A stretch of 64,000 bases of DNA from Photorhabdus laumondii subsp. laumondii (GCF_003343245.1 NZ_CP024901.1:1798001-1862000); one strand, 5' to 3'. Positions 48,170 to 60,905 are shown, counted from the stretch's first letter. Notes: generated by a model not told the origin, from the sequence alone. Translations and numbers: made by a program.

Positions 48170-48210
48170 GTGCAGCCAACAAAGAGGCAACTTGAAAGAT
48201 GACGGGTATA
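48152..48210 (+). repeat. ERIC half-element (right half)
   Basis: tgtgaccggggtg...gatgacgggtata. Begins exactly at the centre of the palindrome; supplies the stop codon of the preceding MFS gene. Complementary half is at 52963-53022. Confidence 0.93.
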
Positions 48211-48362
48211 ATTATGAAAAGCAATCACTGGATAATCACCACGTGCTCATTTACAGTGTGTGCAATAGTTATCTGTTAGTCGTGATTGTTTCAGTGATAG
48301 TATTCATGACTTGAATTTTACTACCCGCCAGATGATGGAAAGTAATGTCTTTGGAGAAAATA

Positions 48363-49022
48363 ATGTCATCCTTAAGTAAAGAAGCTGAGCTTGTGCATTC
48401 GGCGCTGGAAACTCGTGGCCTTGAAACGCCTTTGCGTGGTCAGGCATTGGTACCGGAAGTGCGCAAAGCGCGGATTGAGGAGCATATGACGGAAGTTATG
48501 AAACTGTTGAATCTCGATTTGCGTGATGACAGTTTGGCAGAAACCCCAGGTCGTATTGCGAAAATGTATGTCGATGAGATTTTTTCAGGATTGGACTACA
48601 GCAATTTCCCGAAAATCACATTGATAGAGAATAAAATGAAAGTGGACGAAATGGTGACCGTTCGTGATATCACACTCACCAGTACCTGCGAACACCATTT
48701 TGTGACCATTGATGGCAAGGCGACGGTTGCCTATATTCCAAAAGATAAAGTGATTGGGTTGTCTAAAATTAACCGTATTGTGCAATTTTTTTCTCAGCGT
48801 CCACAGGTTCAGGAGCGCCTGACCCAGCAGATTTTGATTGCATTACAGACACTCCTTGGTACCAATAATGTTGCCGTATCGATTGATGCGGTTCATTACT
48901 GTGTGAAAGCGCGGGGTATCCGTGATGCAACCAGTACCACGACAACAACCTCTCTGGGGGGATTGTTTAAATCTAGCCAAAATACCCGTCAAGAGTTTTT
49001 ACGTACAACTCGCCATGTGTAA
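48363..49022 (+). CDS. folE: GTP cyclohydrolase I FolE
   Basis: First enzyme of folate/tetrahydropterin synthesis, GTP to 7,8-dihydroneopterin triphosphate. 219 residues from ATG 48363 ([20 protein letters not shown]) with GGAG upstream; a TTG/ATG six codons earlier is less supported. Zinc and catalytic residues: [15 protein letters not shown] and [16 protein letters not shown]. Operon with yeiB, as in E. coli. Confidence 0.96.
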
Positions 49023-49043
49023 TTTTTACACCGGGATATAAAC

Positions 49044-50913
<1,870 letters not shown>

Positions 50914-51011
50914 TTATACACATTAATGACTGGATTTGTTAAAGGCTACTTTACCTGAAATTTCGAAGCAAGTTTTCTCTATAAGAAAAAAGCTTGATAG
51001 TAAAAGAGAAC

Positions 51012-51138
51012 TATACCCTATGGATTTCAAAATGCATCGAGACGGCAAGGGAGCGAATCCCCGGGAACATAGATAACGATGTGACCGGGGTGAGAGAGTG
51101 CAGCCAACAAAGAGGCAACTTGAAAGATGACGGGTATA
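51012..51138 (+). repeat. ERIC element (full)
   Basis: tataccctatgg...gatgacgggtata between sanA and maeA; ends 33 bases past the maeA stop codon. Confidence 0.95.
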
Positions 51139-51170
51139 ACAAGCTTTTTACGTATTTTTAATGATAAAAA

Positions 51171-52868
51171 TCAGAATGAAGTCCGTTTGTACACGCGGTA
51201 TTCAGGTTTCCAGAAGTTGCGTTCAATCGCTTCATCCAGTGCTCCATCTGAGGTCACAGTGGCAACGCCCTGTATTTGTGCTTCTTTGGCGACTTGTTTA
51301 GCAATTTTGCGTGACACTTCTTGAATATCATCGATAAGTGGCAGTAACGGACCTTGACCTTCTTGGGCTAAGGGTGAGCAATTCGCCAATGTTCGGCTTG
51401 CTGCCATCAACATACCGTCAGTAACCAGTTTGGCCCCTGATGCGATGACACCCAGACCAATGCCGGGAAAGATATAGGCGTTGTTACATTGTGCTATTGG
51501 ATATTCCTGATCTTTATATTTTACCGGATTAAATGGGCTACCTGTCGCAACCAGAGCGGCACCATCTGTCCAGTTGATGATATCTTCGGGACGGGCTTCA
51601 ACACGGGAAGTTGGATTCGATAATGGCATGACGATTGGGCGTTCACAATGTTTATGCATCTCACGGATGATCTCTTCTGTAAACAAACCTGCCTGACCTG
51701 AAACACCAATCAATACTGTCGGTTTAGCATTACGGACAACATCAAGCAGCGAGATTGAATCGTTGTTTACATCCCATTTAGCCAATGAGCTGCTTTTCTG
51801 CACCAGCTTGTTCTGGAAATCCAATAGATTTGGCAGCTTGTCTGTCAATAAACCGAAGCGGTCAACCATGAAAATACGGGCACGAGCCTGTTCGTCACTT
51901 AAACCTTCTGATTTCATCTGGGCGACGATCTGTTCTGCAATGCCGCAACCGGCAGAACCTGCGCCGAGGAAGGTGACCGTTTGATCTTTTAATTGACGGC
52001 CAGCCGCGCGACTGGCGGCAATTAAGCTACCTAACGTAACAGCGGCAGTTCCCTGAATATCATCATTAAAGCAACAAATCTCGTGGCGATAGCGATTAAG
52101 AAGAGGCATGGCATTTTTTTGTGCGAAATCTTCAAATTGCAGTAGCACATTTGGCCAGCGGCGTTTAACAGCCTGAATAAATTCGTCTACGAATTCATCA
52201 TATTCTTTACCGGTGATACGTGGGTGACGCCAGCCCATATATAACGGATCATTCAGGCGTTGTGGGTTGTTGGTGCCTACATCCAGGACGACTGGCAGTG
52301 TATAAGCAGGGCTGATACCACCGCAGGAGGTATATAAGGAGAGCTTACCGATAGGAATACCCATACCGCCAATACCTTGGTCACCCAAACCGAGGATACG
52401 CTCACCATCGGTAACAACGATGACTTTTACATTTTGTTTGGTCGCATTTTGCAGCATATCATCAATATGTGCTTTGTTTGGATGTGAGATGAACAGGCCA
52501 CGGGCACGGCGGTAAATATCGGAAAAGTGCTCACACGCTTCACCCACGGTTGGGGTGTAGATGATTGGCATCATTTCGTTCAAATGGGCATCCAGCAGGC
52601 GGTAGAACAGGGTTTCGTTAGTGTCCTGAATATTTCGCAGATAAATGTGCTTATCTGCATCATTTTTGAAATCAAGATATTGCCGATAGGCACGTTCAGC
52701 TTGTTCTTCGATGGTTTCGACCGCTTCCGGTAATAAACCGTGAAGATTAAAGTTCCTACGTTCTTCTTCAGTGAAAGCGCTGCCTTTATTCAGCAGGGGG
52801 AATTCCAACAGAATTGGGCCAGAATAGGGAATATATAGTGGACGTTTACTTTCGTGTTCCAGTTCCAT
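51171..52868 (-). CDS. maeA: NAD-dependent malic enzyme MaeA
   Basis: Oxidative decarboxylation of malate to pyruvate. 565 residues, the E. coli length. [39 protein letters not shown] with the catalytic Tyr/Lys region, [24 protein letters not shown] with metal ligands, and NAD loop [18 protein letters not shown]. Between cdd and sanA, which are adjacent in E. coli, so maeA (or a larger block) has been inserted here. Confidence 0.96.
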   Translation of the reverse strand: MELEHESKRPLYIPYSGPILLEFPLLNKGSAFTEEERRNFNLHGLLPEAVETIEEQAERAYRQYLDFKNDADKHIYLRNIQDTNETLFYRLLDAHLNEMMPIIYTPTVGEACEHFSDIYRRARGLFISHPNKAHIDDMLQNATKQNVKVIVVTDGERILGLGDQGIGGMGIPIGKLSLYTSCGGISPAYTLPVVLDVGTNNPQRLNDPLYMGWRHPRITGKEYDEFVDEFIQAVKRRWPNVLLQFEDFAQKNAMPLLNRYRHEICCFNDDIQGTAAVTLGSLIAASRAAGRQLKDQTVTFLGAGSAGCGIAEQIVAQMKSEGLSDEQARARIFMVDRFGLLTDKLPNLLDFQNKLVQKSSSLAKWDVNNDSISLLDVVRNAKPTVLIGVSGQAGLFTEEIIREMHKHCERPIVMPLSNPTSRVEARPEDIINWTDGAALVATGSPFNPVKYKDQEYPIAQCNNAYIFPGIGLGVIASGAKLVTDGMLMAASRTLANCSPLAQEGQGPLLPLIDDIQEVSRKIAKQVAKEAQIQGVATVTSDGALDEAIERNFWKPEYRVYKRTSF

Positions 52869-52962
52869 GAATCTTACTCTTTGAACTAAATGGATAATAA
52901 GGTTAGCTACAGATCCTAAGAGATAGGAAAAATATGTACAGTAAATGTTACTTAATTGGAGG

Positions 52963-53022
52963 TATGCTCCCGGGGATTCGCTCCCTTGCCGTCGCGATCC
53001 ATCTTGAAATCCATAGGGTATA
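52963..53022 (-). repeat. ERIC half-element
   Basis: tatgctcccggggattcgctc...ccatagggtata. Begins at the centre of the palindrome. In the orientation of the half at 48152 this is the missing left half, inverted. Confidence 0.93.
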
Positions 53023-53072
53023 ACATCCAGAGTTAGATAATAAAATGTTACGGTAATTATTTTTTATAGCGG

Positions 53073-53100
53073 AAAACCCTCTATCTGCATAGAGGGAAAA
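53073..53100 (-). terminator. Terminator of cdd
   Basis: On the minus strand ccctctat-gcag-atagaggg followed by ttttcc; eight-bp stem, 22 bases beyond the cdd stop. Confidence 0.8.
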
Positions 53101-53118
53101 ATGAATTTTCCACTGAAC

Positions 53119-54003
53119 TCAGAAAGTGTAGTAATCAAATTTGCTGCAACCGAGTGCAGCAAGTATAGATTGAGTCGCACTCCGTTGGGATAAATCACTG
53201 TGTTTTCCCTCAACTAACACCGCTCTTTCGATAGCCAGGCAATCACCACCAGAAATGTTCATCAGAATCAGTGCTGCTTGTAATGGGGGCAAGCTTGGGT
53301 TAAATGCCGCATTTTCTGCATAACGCCCAGGATAAATTATTCCATCTTTTCCCAGAAGTGCGGTACCACTGTAGGAATTACTGTATGGGGCATAGCTCTG
53401 GTTTGCTGCATCTAATGCCGTTAGTACTAATTTATCCGTCGTTTCTAGTTTATAGCCATGATTGACCGGATCCATCAACAAAGTTGTGATGCCCAGATCG
53501 TTTGGGCCAAAAGAATCTGGCAGATAGTGATCTAATGTTGAAGATGCCTGTTTTGGCAGATGAATCTCTAATTGTGTGCCACTATTAAGTTCATTCATAA
53601 ATTGACGGCAGTGGCCGCACGGAGAGTAATTCACAGTAACAGATGCCAGTCTTTTCTCGCCCAATAACCAAGCGTGAGTAATCGCACATTGTTCAGCATG
53701 AATCGTTTGCTGTAGTGGTACGCCAGCAAATTCCATATTAGCGCCAAAATAGAGGTTTCCGCTTTCACCGCGGGCAATTGCACCAACATTAAAATGTGAG
53801 ATTGGTGTCAGGGAACTGGCCGCTGCGAGTGGTAACAGGGCGACAGCCAAGGTGTTATCGTCAAAACCGCAGGCTTTCTTAATCGATTTAGCTTGCTCAG
53901 CAGTGAGCATGGCAGGAAAGTCATCGTTTCCTGCGTAAGGTAAAAGTGCATCCTGTAGTTTAGAGGGCAACTGTACCCATATGGGGTGAAAACGAGCTTG
54001 CAT
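53119..54003 (-). CDS. cdd: Cytidine deaminase Cdd
   Basis: Zinc enzyme deaminating cytidine and deoxycytidine. 294 residues from ATG 54003 ([16 protein letters not shown]), equal to the E. coli length, with CGGAG upstream. Zinc and catalytic motif [12 protein letters not shown] and [14 protein letters not shown]; the C-terminal half is the degenerate repeat with [18 protein letters not shown]. Confidence 0.96.
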   Translation of the reverse strand: MQARFHPIWVQLPSKLQDALLPYAGNDDFPAMLTAEQAKSIKKACGFDDNTLAVALLPLAAASSLTPISHFNVGAIARGESGNLYFGANMEFAGVPLQQTIHAEQCAITHAWLLGEKRLASVTVNYSPCGHCRQFMNELNSGTQLEIHLPKQASSTLDHYLPDSFGPNDLGITTLLMDPVNHGYKLETTDKLVLTALDAANQSYAPYSNSYSGTALLGKDGIIYPGRYAENAAFNPSLPPLQAALILMNISGGDCLAIERAVLVEGKHSDLSQRSATQSILAALGCSKFDYYTF

Positions 54004-54144
54004 AGCGTGATCTCCGAAGTAGCTTAAGATCATTCTAAGTTGTCTGATGAGATTTGTAATGTGATAAATATCATATAGATGATGAGAATTATGTAATTGA
54101 AGTTAGTAATCGAGTGAATATTATCAAATTTCCTAATAGATAAA

Positions 54145-54840
54145 CTAGCTAAATAGGTATAGCAGCACCGGGAATACAAAAGGGGCTGTTAGTGAAGTAA
54201 TGATACCGCAGGTCATCAATGCCAATGAGCTGTATGCGCCTTCAACGAAATTGACCTCTGCACAGCGGGCGGTACCCAAAGCATGTGATGCCGTTCCCAT
54301 TGCTAAGCCGCGGGATGCTTTGGTTTTTACCTGTAAAAGATCGAACAGGTTATGACCAAATATTGCGCCGAGAATGCCGACAAAAATGACGCAAGCAGCA
54401 CTGATTGCGGGAATACCGCCAATGGCATCTGCAACTGCCATTGCTATTGGTGTTGTGACAGATTTAGGCAGTATCGAAGCGGCCATTTCAGGCGTTGCGC
54501 CCATCCACAAGGCAATAGCAGTGCCTGTCACCATAGCGACAATACTGCCGATAAAACAGATGCTAATAATGGACTTCCATTGGGCTCGGATCTGGTGTAT
54601 CTGCTCATATAGAGGAAATGCCAGTGCAACTACGGCGGGCTGGAGTAGATCATTTAGAATTCGACTGCCGGCAAAATAGTGTTCATAAGGCGTGTGGGTT
54701 ATTAATAATATTGGAACAAGGACGGCGATAGAAACCAATAAGGGGTTCAGAATGGGAATTTTGCATCGTAGTGAAAGTTTTCTTGCGGTGTAAAATACAA
54801 TCAATGTTAATGGCAGTGACCACCAAATGTGACTTAACAT
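54145..54840 (-). CDS. yohK: LrgB-family membrane protein YohK
   Basis: 231 residues, same as E. coli YohK; ILPKSVTTPIAMAVADAIGG and GTASHALGTARCAEVNFVEG are the LrgB signature. Partner of YohJ; related LrgAB/CidAB proteins affect murein hydrolase activity and pyruvate or holin-like transport. Two bases separate it from yohJ. Confidence 0.94.
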   Translation of the reverse strand: MLSHIWWSLPLTLIVFYTARKLSLRCKIPILNPLLVSIAVLVPILLITHTPYEHYFAGSRILNDLLQPAVVALAFPLYEQIHQIRAQWKSIISICFIGSIVAMVTGTAIALWMGATPEMAASILPKSVTTPIAMAVADAIGGIPAISAACVIFVGILGAIFGHNLFDLLQVKTKASRGLAMGTASHALGTARCAEVNFVEGAYSSLALMTCGIITSLTAPFVFPVLLYLFS

Positions 54841-54842
54841 TT

Positions 54843-55280
54843 TTATTTCTCTTGTTTCTCTTGTTTCTGTTGTTCATTGTTAATTTCTGATGTGGATCCT
54901 ACAATCGGACGTTCACGATGAACATAATGGGAACTGTAAGCAACGATAATCATAACAATTGCAGTACTGATCAGGCATGAAAAAACAATCGGAATTATCT
55001 GTTGGCTGAGTTGATCGTAATAATTCATTACGCCTACGCCAATAGGCAGAAACAGCAAAGTCATATTTTTTAGTAACAGACTACAGCCTGGTTTTGCCCA
55101 ATGAGCAGGAATTAGCTGGAAAGCTAATAAAACGAACAAGATCAACATACCGATAATACTGCCGGGAATAATGATAGGTAGTAGGGAAGAAATGGCATTA
55201 CCTGTCAGCAAACATAAATAAATCAGAACAAATGCTCTTAGATACTGCCAACCAACAATCAGTACTTCACGAAACGACAT
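54843..55280 (-). CDS. yohJ: LrgA-family membrane protein YohJ
   Basis: 145 residues from ATG 55280 ([21 protein letters not shown]. coli-like) with TTAGGAA upstream; the frame extends 20 codons further without homology. Four membrane segments, [17 protein letters not shown] and [15 protein letters not shown]. The C-terminus is longer than in E. coli and ends in a Gln/Glu/Lys repeat ([10 protein letters not shown]) encoded by a short slippage-prone tract. Confidence 0.92.
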   Translation of the reverse strand: MSFREVLIVGWQYLRAFVLIYLCLLTGNAISSLLPIIIPGSIIGMLILFVLLAFQLIPAHWAKPGCSLLLKNMTLLFLPIGVGVMNYYDQLSQQIIPIVFSCLISTAIVMIIVAYSSHYVHRERPIVGSTSEINNEQQKQEKQEK

Positions 55281-55575
55281 AACAAAATTCCTAATTCCGG
55301 TGAGGTATTCATCATACAAGTGACCTTGGGAATGTGCCATCTTTTCCTTCGAAAGGATGACGGAAATTTCGGCGGTTCTGGATTACAGCCCCGATAAAAT
55401 GATTAGCAAGATTGGTAATGTGTGGTTTGATTTAATATGAGGTTTTCTAGAAAAAAGTGAACTTTATGATAGCGTTGAAGTCCAACCATACGAAAACATA
55501 CGCTATGGAAAAAATAGTAATTTAATCAATTGCGGGTTGGAATACAACTCGCAGATATATTATATGGGAATAACC

Positions 55576-56100
55576 ATGCAAATTTGTAGGATGAATTATA
55601 ACGACCTGTCCGATAATGGACGAAAGGCTAAATTTCATTGTTATGGCGTTGGTATATTTGACGTTTTCTCTGGTCAAGATCCATACGTCAACAAGTCTGA
55701 ATGTTCTTACATTGAGAAATCAGCAATTCCTCCAGGTCAGTATTGGATTGTTGATCGTCCGGTTGGTAGCATAGCGAACCAAGTCAGAGGCACAGCTCTT
55801 GATATGATTCATGGTACTAATCATTCTCAATGGTTTGGGTTATATAGTTTTCAGACAATGAATGATTATATATTCGTGAACGGTGTTCGACGCGGAGCAT
55901 TTCGTCTTCATCCATTGCGTCCGAATGGTAGCGGCGAGTCTTGGGGATGTATCACCTTTTATCGTGTTTCTGACTTTAATATCGTACGAAACGCTCTGCT
56001 CCGTACCCATAAGTTTAAAGTACCGGGCAGCTCATTGATGGCATACGGTAGAGTTGATGTTACGGGGAATACAAATTTTGGTGCGTGTAAAGTTTCTTAG
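55576..56100 (+). CDS. Tlde1-like (DUF2778) L,D-transpeptidase-fold protein, predicted T6SS effector
   Basis: 174 residues from ATG 55576, which has GGGAA five bases upstream; earlier TTG/ATG starts (55537, 55564) are weaker. Seen: SAIPPGQYWIVDRP near residue 55 and, near 120-135, FRLHPLRPNGSGESWGCITF: the His and Ser-x-Gly-Cys of the YkuD-like L,D-transpeptidase active site as found in the Tlde1 domain. Salmonella Tlde1 is a type VI effector that cleaves and modifies peptidoglycan stems in the periplasm. A small membrane gene overlaps its 3' end and an hcp gene lies 270 bases on, supporting an antibacterial effector. Confidence 0.78.
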   Translation: MQICRMNYNDLSDNGRKAKFHCYGVGIFDVFSGQDPYVNKSECSYIEKSAIPPGQYWIVDRPVGSIANQVRGTALDMIHGTNHSQWFGLYSFQTMNDYIFVNGVRRGAFRLHPLRPNGSGESWGCITFYRVSDFNIVRNALLRTHKFKVPGSSLMAYGRVDVTGNTNFGACKVS

Positions 56101-56347
56101 CTTTTTTGGTTATTTACTATGCCTGTTGATCGCACTGCTAGCGTTCCGGCTCATTACTCCGTTAAACTTGGCTGTTTATCAGGTGTATCGTGTGGTAGAA
56201 CGTTTCCTGAATAGGATAAATTTGGGTTGGTTAGGAGGAAATTACGAGGATAGCTGGATTGAATTGTTTATAGACATCTTTGCACTCTTAATGATAGCTC
56301 TAATTATACACAAAATCGCCAGTCGGATCTTTAATAGACTTCGGTAA
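56081..56347 (+). CDS. Small membrane protein, candidate immunity to the Tlde1-like effector
   Basis: 88 residues from GTG 56081 (VRVKFLSFFGYLLCLLIALL), with cgggga about 12 bases upstream; ATG 56057 is the alternative and would add eight residues. Overlaps the effector gene by 20 or more bases, indicating translational coupling. Two hydrophobic segments (residues 5-25 and about 62-80) around a polar loop with WLGGNYEDSWIE that would face the periplasm, where the effector acts. No family recognised; the role is inferred from position and topology. Confidence 0.65.
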   Translation: MRVKFLSFFGYLLCLLIALLAFRLITPLNLAVYQVYRVVERFLNRINLGWLGGNYEDSWIELFIDIFALLMIALIIHKIASRIFNRLR

Positions 56348-56373
56348 AATGCCGGATATTCCGGCGTTATTTC

Positions 56374-56856
56374 TTAGCGCTCTTTCCACGAATCAGAGTA
56401 AATGATGTTACCGTCAAGGTATTTCCACGTAATTTTCTCGTATCTGATTTCAACGGATTCTAGATGATTAAGATGTTGATAAGATGGATCTTTTATATTA
56501 TGCATTACTGGAGAAATTGAAACAATTTTCACTCCGCTCATAAGGATATGGAAATACTCCTCTTCCTGACCTGCATTGTCTATTCTGTACCATTTGATAT
56601 TGGCAGATTGTAACGTCTGTCCAGTGGCAACAGCTTTATAAAGGTATGGAGATGCCCGATCAAATTCTTTTTCGAAACTCATTGAACCATGTACTCTGGT
56701 ACCCGTTAGTTTTCCTGTACTACTATCAGTGGGAATATATAGACTATGGTTAAAACTCAGGATTTCAATGCTACCCTCGCGATTTTGTATATCGACAGAT
56801 CCCTTAATGTCTGCACCACCATCATCTTGCAACTATATATATGCCGGTATGGCCAT
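56374..56856 (-). pseudogene. hcp: T6SS tube protein Hcp with premature amber codon
   Basis: Full frame from ATG 56856 behind a perfect AGGAGG: Met-Ala-Ile-Pro-Ala-Tyr-Ile-amber-Leu-Gln-Asp-Asp-Gly-Gly-Ala-Asp-Ile-Lys. Codon 8 is TAG (56833-56835), where Hcp proteins have Trp (TGG), a single-base change. Beyond it the frame is intact to SDSWKER (REGSIEILSFNHSLYIPTDS, YLYKAVATGQTLQSANIKWY, VEIRYEKITWKYLDGNIIYS). Length 160 codons, near the family's 160-172. A TTG after the stop (56832) could restart but would lose the first beta-strand. Convergent with the effector/immunity pair. Confidence 0.85.
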
Positions 56857-57361
56857 ACTAACCTCCTAATAATTTTCCTACACATTGATTTACTTCAATT
56901 CCATTCTAAATTCGATGATAATTTAACTGAATTATCTCACTATAACTAGTGATAATTTTATTAACTACTTTGAACTTACTTTTTATTGAAGAAAATCTAA
57001 AGTGGATACTGGAGATGGAAATTTTCCATGTCACATATACATATAATTAACCAATAAAAGAGGATCAAAACCAAGGTACGGTAGTTGATTTGTTCAACAC
57101 AAAACAGCTAAAAAATCCAGGTGCAGATCTATCTTCTATCGGCCCTTGTTCGACAATTAACGAAAAAGTTTGCCCAGAAAACCGATTCTTAAGACACAAG
57201 CTGGATACCAGTCGCCCCAGTAATAGTCCCTACTGATAAGCAGCAAGTATTTTGAAATGAAGACTCTAATTTACTGGCAACTTTCACGCCTTGCTCGCTG
57301 GCATGTTGAAAGTGATGCTCTGGATAAATCCAAGATACAAGGATGTCAAAGCTCACATTAA
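56857..57361. other. Intergenic with possible gene relics
   Basis: No intact gene. On the + strand 57047-57233 is an open stretch without a start (EDQNQGTVVDLFNTKQLKNP ... PSNSPY then TGA), and 57257-57361 is a 34-codon ORF (MKTLIYWQLSRLARWHVESD...). Both look more protein-like than chance sequence but match nothing I know; decayed pieces of the T6SS-associated cargo are possible. Confidence 0.35.
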
Positions 57362-57390
57362 AATAAAGCGGGGACCATTACTGATCCCCG
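57362..57390 (-). terminator. Terminator of metG
   Basis: On the minus strand cgggga-tcagtaatgg-tccccg followed by ctttatttt, 33 bases past the metG stop. Confidence 0.8.
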
Positions 57391-57422
57391 TGGGTAAAAA
57401 TATTAATGAAATAAATTAACTA

Positions 57423-59450
57423 TTATTTCACTTGCATACCGGGTTGGGCGCCGCTGTCAGGGCTGAGTAAAAAGATATCTTTTCCGCCAGGTCCGGCGGC
57501 CATAACCATCCCTTCCGAAATACCAAAGCGCATTTTGCGTGGTGCCAGATTAGCAACCATAATGGTTAAACGGCCTTCCAGTGCTTTTGGATCAGGATAA
57601 CTGGAGCGAATACCCGAAAATACCTGGCGAGTTTCGCCACCAAGATCCAGCATCAGTTTCAGCAACTTATCTGAGCCTTCGACAAAATCAGCCTGTTTAA
57701 TAAGGGCGACGCGCATATCAACTTTGGCAAAATCATCAAAGGTAATGGTGTCCTGAATTGGATCTTCTGCCAGTGGACCGCTGACTTTTTGTGGTGTGTT
57801 GATGCTCTCTTTAGATGCCACAACCATAGCGTCCACTTTATCCATATCAATGCGATTGAACAGGGCCTTAAAGGCAGAAACTTGATGATCCAGCAGCGGC
57901 TGTTCAATACCATGCCAGGTGAGTTCTGTATTTAAGAACGCTTCTGCGCGTTCTGCCAGACTTGGCAAAACGGGTTTCAGGAAAGTCATCAAAACGCGGA
58001 ACAGGTTGATGCCCATTGAACAGATAGCTTGAAGATCGGCATCACGGCCTTCTTCTTTTGCCACCACCCACGGTGCTTGCTCATCCACATAACGGTTTGC
58101 CAAATCAGCCAGTGCCATGATTTCACGGATTGCTTTGCTGAATTCGCGGTTATTAAACTCTTCTGCAATCACCTTTGCCCCATCAATAAACTGTTGGTAA
58201 AGCGCCGGATCAGCCAGTTTATCCGCCAGCTTGCCGTTAAAGCGTTTATTAATGAAGCCGGCATTACGGGAGGCCAGGTTAACAACTTTATTAACGATAT
58301 CGCTGTTAACACGTTGAACAAAATCTTCCAGATTCAGATCGATATCATCAATGCGAGCCGAGAGTTTGGCTGCATAGTAATAACGCAAACAGTCTGCATC
58401 CAGATGATCCAAATAAGTGCTGGCTTTAATAAAAGTACCACGGGATTTGGACATCTTCGCACCGTTGACGGTGACATAGCCATGAACAAACACGTTGGTT
58501 GGCTTACGATAACCGCTGCCTTCCAACATGGCCGGCCAGAACAGGCTGTGGAAATAAACAATGTCTTTACCGATAAAATGATACAGATCAGCGGTGGAAT
58601 CTTTTGCCCAGAACTCATCAAAGTTCAGATTTCCGCGTTTATCACATAGGTTTTGGAAAGAACCCATATAGCCGATAGGCGCATCCAGCCAGACATAGAA
58701 ATATTTGCCCGGCGCATCAGGAATTTCAAAACCGAAATAGGGGGCGTCACGGGTGATATCCCACTGTTGTAAACCGGATTCAAACCATTCCTGCATTTTG
58801 TTAGCAACTTGCTCCTGTAAGGCACCGGAGCGGGTCCAAGCTTGCAGCATGTCACTGAATGCGGGCAGATCGAAGAAGAAGTGCTCTGTTTCACGCATTT
58901 CTGGCGTCGCGCCGGAGACAGCAGAACGTGGGTTGATTAGTTCAGTTGGGCTGTAGGTTGAACCGCAAACTTCACAGTTATCGCCATACTGATCTTCTGC
59001 CTTACATTTCGGGCAGCTACCTTTAACAAAGCGATCCGGCAGAAACATATTTTTCTCAGGATCATATAACTGAGAAATAGTACGATTCTTAATATGACCG
59101 TTTTTTTTCAGTTCGAGATAGATTTTGGTTGATAACGTTTGGTTCTCTTCGCTATGCGTAGAGTGATAGTTATCATAGCTCACTGAAAAGCCAGTAAAAT
59201 CCTGATGATGCTCTTGGTTCACCGTTGCGATCATCTCTTCAGGAGCAATACCCATTTGCTGAGCTTTCAGCATGATTGGGGTTCCATGAGCGTCATCGGC
59301 ACAGATAAAGTGAACCTCTTTGCCGCGCATTCGCTGAAAACGGACCCAAATATCTGCTTGGATATGTTCCAGCATGTGACCGAGATGGATTGGACCGTTA
59401 GCATATGGCAACGCGCACGTCACCAATAATTTTTTTGCGACTTGAGACAT
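57423..59450 (-). CDS. metG: Methionyl-tRNA synthetase MetG
   Basis: 675 residues. HIGH box as [21 protein letters not shown] box [12 protein letters not shown], zinc knuckle cysteines CPKC and CEVC around residues 145-160, anticodon domain, and the C-terminal EMAP-II-like tRNA-binding dimer domain ([20 protein letters not shown] and QVFSGI). Divergent from mrp, as in E. coli. Confidence 0.97.
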   Translation of the reverse strand: MSQVAKKLLVTCALPYANGPIHLGHMLEHIQADIWVRFQRMRGKEVHFICADDAHGTPIMLKAQQMGIAPEEMIATVNQEHHQDFTGFSVSYDNYHSTHSEENQTLSTKIYLELKKNGHIKNRTISQLYDPEKNMFLPDRFVKGSCPKCKAEDQYGDNCEVCGSTYSPTELINPRSAVSGATPEMRETEHFFFDLPAFSDMLQAWTRSGALQEQVANKMQEWFESGLQQWDITRDAPYFGFEIPDAPGKYFYVWLDAPIGYMGSFQNLCDKRGNLNFDEFWAKDSTADLYHFIGKDIVYFHSLFWPAMLEGSGYRKPTNVFVHGYVTVNGAKMSKSRGTFIKASTYLDHLDADCLRYYYAAKLSARIDDIDLNLEDFVQRVNSDIVNKVVNLASRNAGFINKRFNGKLADKLADPALYQQFIDGAKVIAEEFNNREFSKAIREIMALADLANRYVDEQAPWVVAKEEGRDADLQAICSMGINLFRVLMTFLKPVLPSLAERAEAFLNTELTWHGIEQPLLDHQVSAFKALFNRIDMDKVDAMVVASKESINTPQKVSGPLAEDPIQDTITFDDFAKVDMRVALIKQADFVEGSDKLLKLMLDLGGETRQVFSGIRSSYPDPKALEGRLTIMVANLAPRKMRFGISEGMVMAAGPGGKDIFLLSPDSGAQPGMQVK

Positions 59451-59711
59451 AGTAAGGATCTGACTTCCAATAAGTGAAAAAGGGAGTTTGATGTTAACCG
59501 ATCAAAAAAATTGTCGCTAGGGTAAGGTTTAATATTAATGAGTTTTATCCAGTGCGCCTTGAAACCTAAACCCTTCTGAGGTTGTTAATGGATAAAAATT
59601 GAATCAGTGAGCCGGAAGCGGGTTTTTGTCGCTAATTTTATCCGAACGCATTGGGTTCTGTTATGATGGCGAGATGGTTTTTAGCTAATGATAATCATTA
59701 AAGGAGCCGGG

Positions 59712-60824
59712 ATGAACTCACAATCCCCCGAGCAGACCAATCCTGACCTGCTGAAATCTCAGGTAACAAAAATACTTGCTACTTTTACACACCTGACACT
59801 AGAACGTGATTTGACAACATTGAAGGCGTTACATCACTGCACGATGCTTGATGGTGTCTTGCACATTGAATTACTGATGCCGTTTGTCTGGCAAAGCGGT
59901 TTTAAGGCGTTAAAAGCGGCCACCACGGAAGAATTACAGGCGGTAACTGGTGCGAAATCGGTAGCGTGGAAATTGATCCATGATATCAGCACATTACGTC
60001 GGGCTAATGATCTGCCGGGAATTAATGGTGTCCGTAATATTTTGGCTGTCAGCTCGGGTAAAGGTGGGGTGGGTAAATCCAGCACAGCCGTAAACCTGGC
60101 GCTGGCATTGGCTCAGGAGGGGGCAAAAGTCGGTATTCTGGATGCAGATATCTACGGTCCTTCTGTTCCGAGTATGTTGGGAACCACCAAAGAGCGTCCA
60201 ACTTCCCCAGACGGGCAGCATATGGCACCGATTATGACGCATGGCCTTGCCACTAACTCGATTGGTTATTTAGTCACAGATGACAATGCAATGGTATGGC
60301 GCGGCCCAATGGCTAGTAAAGCATTGATGCAGATGTTACAGGATACATTATGGCCGGATCTCGATTATCTGGTTATCGATATGCCACCGGGGACCGGTGA
60401 TATTCAGCTCACTTTGTCACAAAACATCCCGGTAACGGGGGCACTGGTGGTAACAACGCCTCAGGATATCGCCTTAATTGATGCAATGAAAGGCATCGTC
60501 ATGTTCCAGAAAGTGAAGGTGCCTGTACTGGGTATTATTGAAAATATGAGTACACATATTTGTGGTAACTGTGGTCACCTGGAACCTATTTTTGGAACGG
60601 GTGGAGCAGAAAAATTGGCGGCTAAATATCACTGTAAATTATTGGGACAAATCCCGCTGCATATTTCACTGCGTGAAGATCTTGATCGTGGTGAGCCAAC
60701 CGTTATCAGTAATCCTGATAGTGAATTTACCGATATTTATCGCGAAATTGCCGCGAATATTTCAGCACAGATGTATTGGCAAGGCGAGAAGATACCAACA
60801 GAAATTTCGTTCCGTGCTGTTTAA
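59712..60824 (+). CDS. mrp: Iron-sulfur cluster carrier ATPase Mrp (ApbC)
   Basis: 370 residues from ATG 59712 (MNSQSPEQTNPDLLKS) with AAGGAG upstream; a longer frame from 59688 is not family-like. N-terminal MIP18 domain, then deviant Walker A VSSGKGGVGKSSTAVN, DADIYGPSVPSML, DMPPGTGDIQLTL, and the cluster-binding Cys pair HICGNCGH. Divergent from metG. Confidence 0.96.
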   Translation: MNSQSPEQTNPDLLKSQVTKILATFTHLTLERDLTTLKALHHCTMLDGVLHIELLMPFVWQSGFKALKAATTEELQAVTGAKSVAWKLIHDISTLRRANDLPGINGVRNILAVSSGKGGVGKSSTAVNLALALAQEGAKVGILDADIYGPSVPSMLGTTKERPTSPDGQHMAPIMTHGLATNSIGYLVTDDNAMVWRGPMASKALMQMLQDTLWPDLDYLVIDMPPGTGDIQLTLSQNIPVTGALVVTTPQDIALIDAMKGIVMFQKVKVPVLGIIENMSTHICGNCGHLEPIFGTGGAEKLAAKYHCKLLGQIPLHISLREDLDRGEPTVISNPDSEFTDIYREIAANISAQMYWQGEKIPTEISFRAV

Positions 60825-60875
60825 TGCAGGTATTTGATTGAAGATAACGGGTGGTGGATGTTTTCATTGCCCGCT

Positions 60876-60905
60876 TTTTGTATGGGGAGATTTTGTATGG
60901 GGAGA
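60876..60905. repeat. 15-bp perfect tandem duplication
   Basis: ttttgtatggggaga twice in succession, in the mrp-udk gap. The 51-codon frame crossing it (60859) is not convincing as a gene. Confidence 0.8.
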
